Positions 12,951 through 13,974 of a stretch of DNA of 13,974 nucleotides are shown here, one piece after another (within the stretch, counting starts at the first letter, position 1; each line of letters starts with the position of its first letter). The stretch is from Anaerolineae bacterium (GTDB lineage Bacteria; Chloroflexota; Anaerolineae; JAFGEY01), in assembly GCA_016929205.1 (NCBI GenBank), contig JAFGJF010000529.1, forward strand, positions 1 to 13,974, written 5' to 3'. Made by a program: the position numbers and the translations under genes. Below the pieces are notes generated by a model. It saw nothing but the letters and a program-made list of their open reading frames with translations, was not told the DNA's origin and searched no databases.

Positions 12951-13974
12951 ATGAAAAACAGATCACTGTCTAAAAGGGCCGGGATCAGGAACATCATCAC
13001 TTTGATCCTGATTATCGCCACGCTTGGATTGCCAGCCTGCCAGAAAAAAGAAACCGTGCCACCCCCGGTTCCGTGGACTGAAACCGCGACGGTTGTCGTT
13101 CAGGCTCAGAATACAGCCACGCTTGCCGTGCCTACGAACACGCCTGAATCGGCAGAGGCACTCCCTACCGCGACACCTGAAAAGGCATCTGAACCAACAC
13201 CGCCTCCCGCACAGGAGCAAGATCCATTGATGACGTCGCCAGACTATGGCATCCAGGCGTTTTTGTGGTGGCGGCCCGAAGTGGCAACACGCGATCTGGG
13301 CTTGATCAAAGACATGGGCTTTCGCTGGGTCAAACAGGTTTTTGCCTGGGTTGACATCGAAGGCGCCGGCAAGGACGCATTCAACTGGACGCAGTCCGAT
13401 CAGGTCGTAAACCATGCCAACGAATATGGGATCAAGGTCCTGGCCCGTCTCGACCGCGCGCCGCATTGGACCGGGCGCGGCGAACCAAACGGCCCGCCAG
13501 CCAATTATGCGGACTTTGGCGACTTTTGTTTTGCCATAGCCAGCCGCTACAAGGGCAAAATCCACGCCTACCAGATCTGGAACGAACCCAACCTGGCCCG
13601 CGAGTGGGGAAGCAAACCGCCCAACCCGGAAGAATATACCCAACTGTTGCAGATCGCCTACACGCGCATCAAAGAAGCGGATCCCAATGCGCTCGTGATC
13701 AGCGCCGGGCTCACCCCGACCGGCACGAACAACGAACTCGCGATGCCGGACGATATCTACCTGGATCGTATGTACCAGGCCGGTTTCCAGAATTATTGTG
13801 ACCTGATCGGCTTGCACGCCGCCGGATTCAAGGCTCCACCGGAACTCTCGCCCGATGAACTGATGGCCGAACCCGGTCTTCCCTATGGCGATCAACGGTT
13901 CTTTTGCTTCCGCCACGTCGAAGATATGCGCACGATTATGGAAAAACACGGCGATGGCGAGCGCAGAGTGGCGA
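12951..13974 (+). CDS. lipoprotein with GH39-like glycoside hydrolase barrel (partial, C-terminus beyond window)
   Basis: The plus-strand frame from ATG 12951 is open to the window end (341 codons seen). A signal (about 13-29) ends LGLPAC, a lipobox with C30 lipidated. A Thr/Pro/Ala-rich spacer (about 31-92) follows, with no SH3b domain. The barrel starts near residue 98 ([10 protein letters not shown]) and contains [17 protein letters not shown] (122-138), [13 protein letters not shown] (165-177) and [13 protein letters not shown] (207-219), with E212 as the acid/base of clan [16 protein letters not shown] (249-261) is shared with the upstream GH domain (VISGAMTPTGIND). The nucleophile Glu should lie just past the window. 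It is a paralogue of the C-terminal domain of the 9517-12771 gene with a different anchor. GAGGG lies six to seven bases before the ATG. No clear promoter is seen in the 179-base gap, so it may rely on read-through. Confidence 0.88.
   Translation, partial: MKNRSLSKRAGIRNIITLILIIATLGLPACQKKETVPPPVPWTETATVVVQAQNTATLAVPTNTPESAEALPTATPEKASEPTPPPAQEQDPLMTSPDYGIQAFLWWRPEVATRDLGLIKDMGFRWVKQVFAWVDIEGAGKDAFNWTQSDQVVNHANEYGIKVLARLDRAPHWTGRGEPNGPPANYADFGDFCFAIASRYKGKIHAYQIWNEPNLAREWGSKPPNPEEYTQLLQIAYTRIKEADPNALVISAGLTPTGTNNELAMPDDIYLDRMYQAGFQNYCDLIGLHAAGFKAPPELSPDELMAEPGLPYGDQRFFCFRHVEDMRTIMEKHGDGERRVA

Noticed and set aside
12963..13949. Open frame of 328 codons on the minus strand opposite the second GH gene
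   Set aside because: The plus strand encodes a clear lipoprotein plus GH-A barrel with WNEP. The antisense translation shows no family features and is explained by codon bias of the real gene.

Overview
The window looks like a stretch of chromosome from a Chloroflexota bacterium, probably of the Anaerolineae/Caldilineae type. This is inferred from style, not from a marker gene. Secreted proteins carry long Thr/Pro/Ala or Pro/Thr/Glu linkers, an SH3b module is fused to a glycosidase, lipoproteins abound, and GH39-like TIM-barrel genes occur in tandem. GC content is moderate. No tRNA, rRNA, CRISPR array, transposase or phage gene was seen.

The window splits into two divergent transcription units around a small promoter region at about 9122-9323. 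Leftward (minus strand) runs a tight array of nine genes from 9121 to the left edge. In transcription order they are: a CmoM/SmtA-like SAM methyltransferase; a radical SAM/SPASM protein; a Nudix hydrolase of the ADP-ribose pyrophosphatase type; a GT2 glycosyltransferase of the polyprenyl-phosphate type; a second radical SAM/SPASM protein; a secreted protein with two near-duplicate cytochrome c domains; a lipoprotein with an ethylbenzene-dehydrogenase-like heme-binding fold and a CX3CH motif; a ferric-reductase/MsrQ-like membrane heme protein; and a DUF2079 multi-spanning membrane protein cut by the window edge. Gaps are mostly 0-44 bases, with two 4-base ATGA overlaps and one stop/start abutment. 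One longer gap of 114 bases holds a palindrome. One strong sigma70-type promoter (TTGCTT-17-TATAAT with an extended -10) sits upstream of the first gene, so the set is probably one operon. It joins a sugar/lipid-linked part (GT2, DUF2079), an enzyme-modification part (two radical SAM proteins, methyltransferase, Nudix) and an extracytoplasmic electron-transfer part (c-type hemes, EB_dh-like protein, membrane b-type heme).

Rightward (plus strand) a second promoter (TTGCTA-17-TAGAAT) leads to a possible 66-residue Cys-containing small protein. Its stop overlaps the start of a 1084-residue membrane-anchored protein with a degenerate GH18-like domain, a P/T/E linker, an SH3b domain and a GH39-like barrel. 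A terminator hairpin follows, then a second palindrome, then a lipoprotein with a paralogous GH39-like barrel that runs off the right edge. The two GH genes look like products of a duplication, one anchored by a transmembrane helix and the other by a lipid. They probably act on glycans at the cell surface.

The most interesting candidate for an undescribed system is the trio of tandem cytochrome c, CX3CH EB_dh-like lipoprotein and ferric-reductase-like heme membrane protein (about 1616-4953), inside an operon that otherwise suggests glycan or lipid synthesis.
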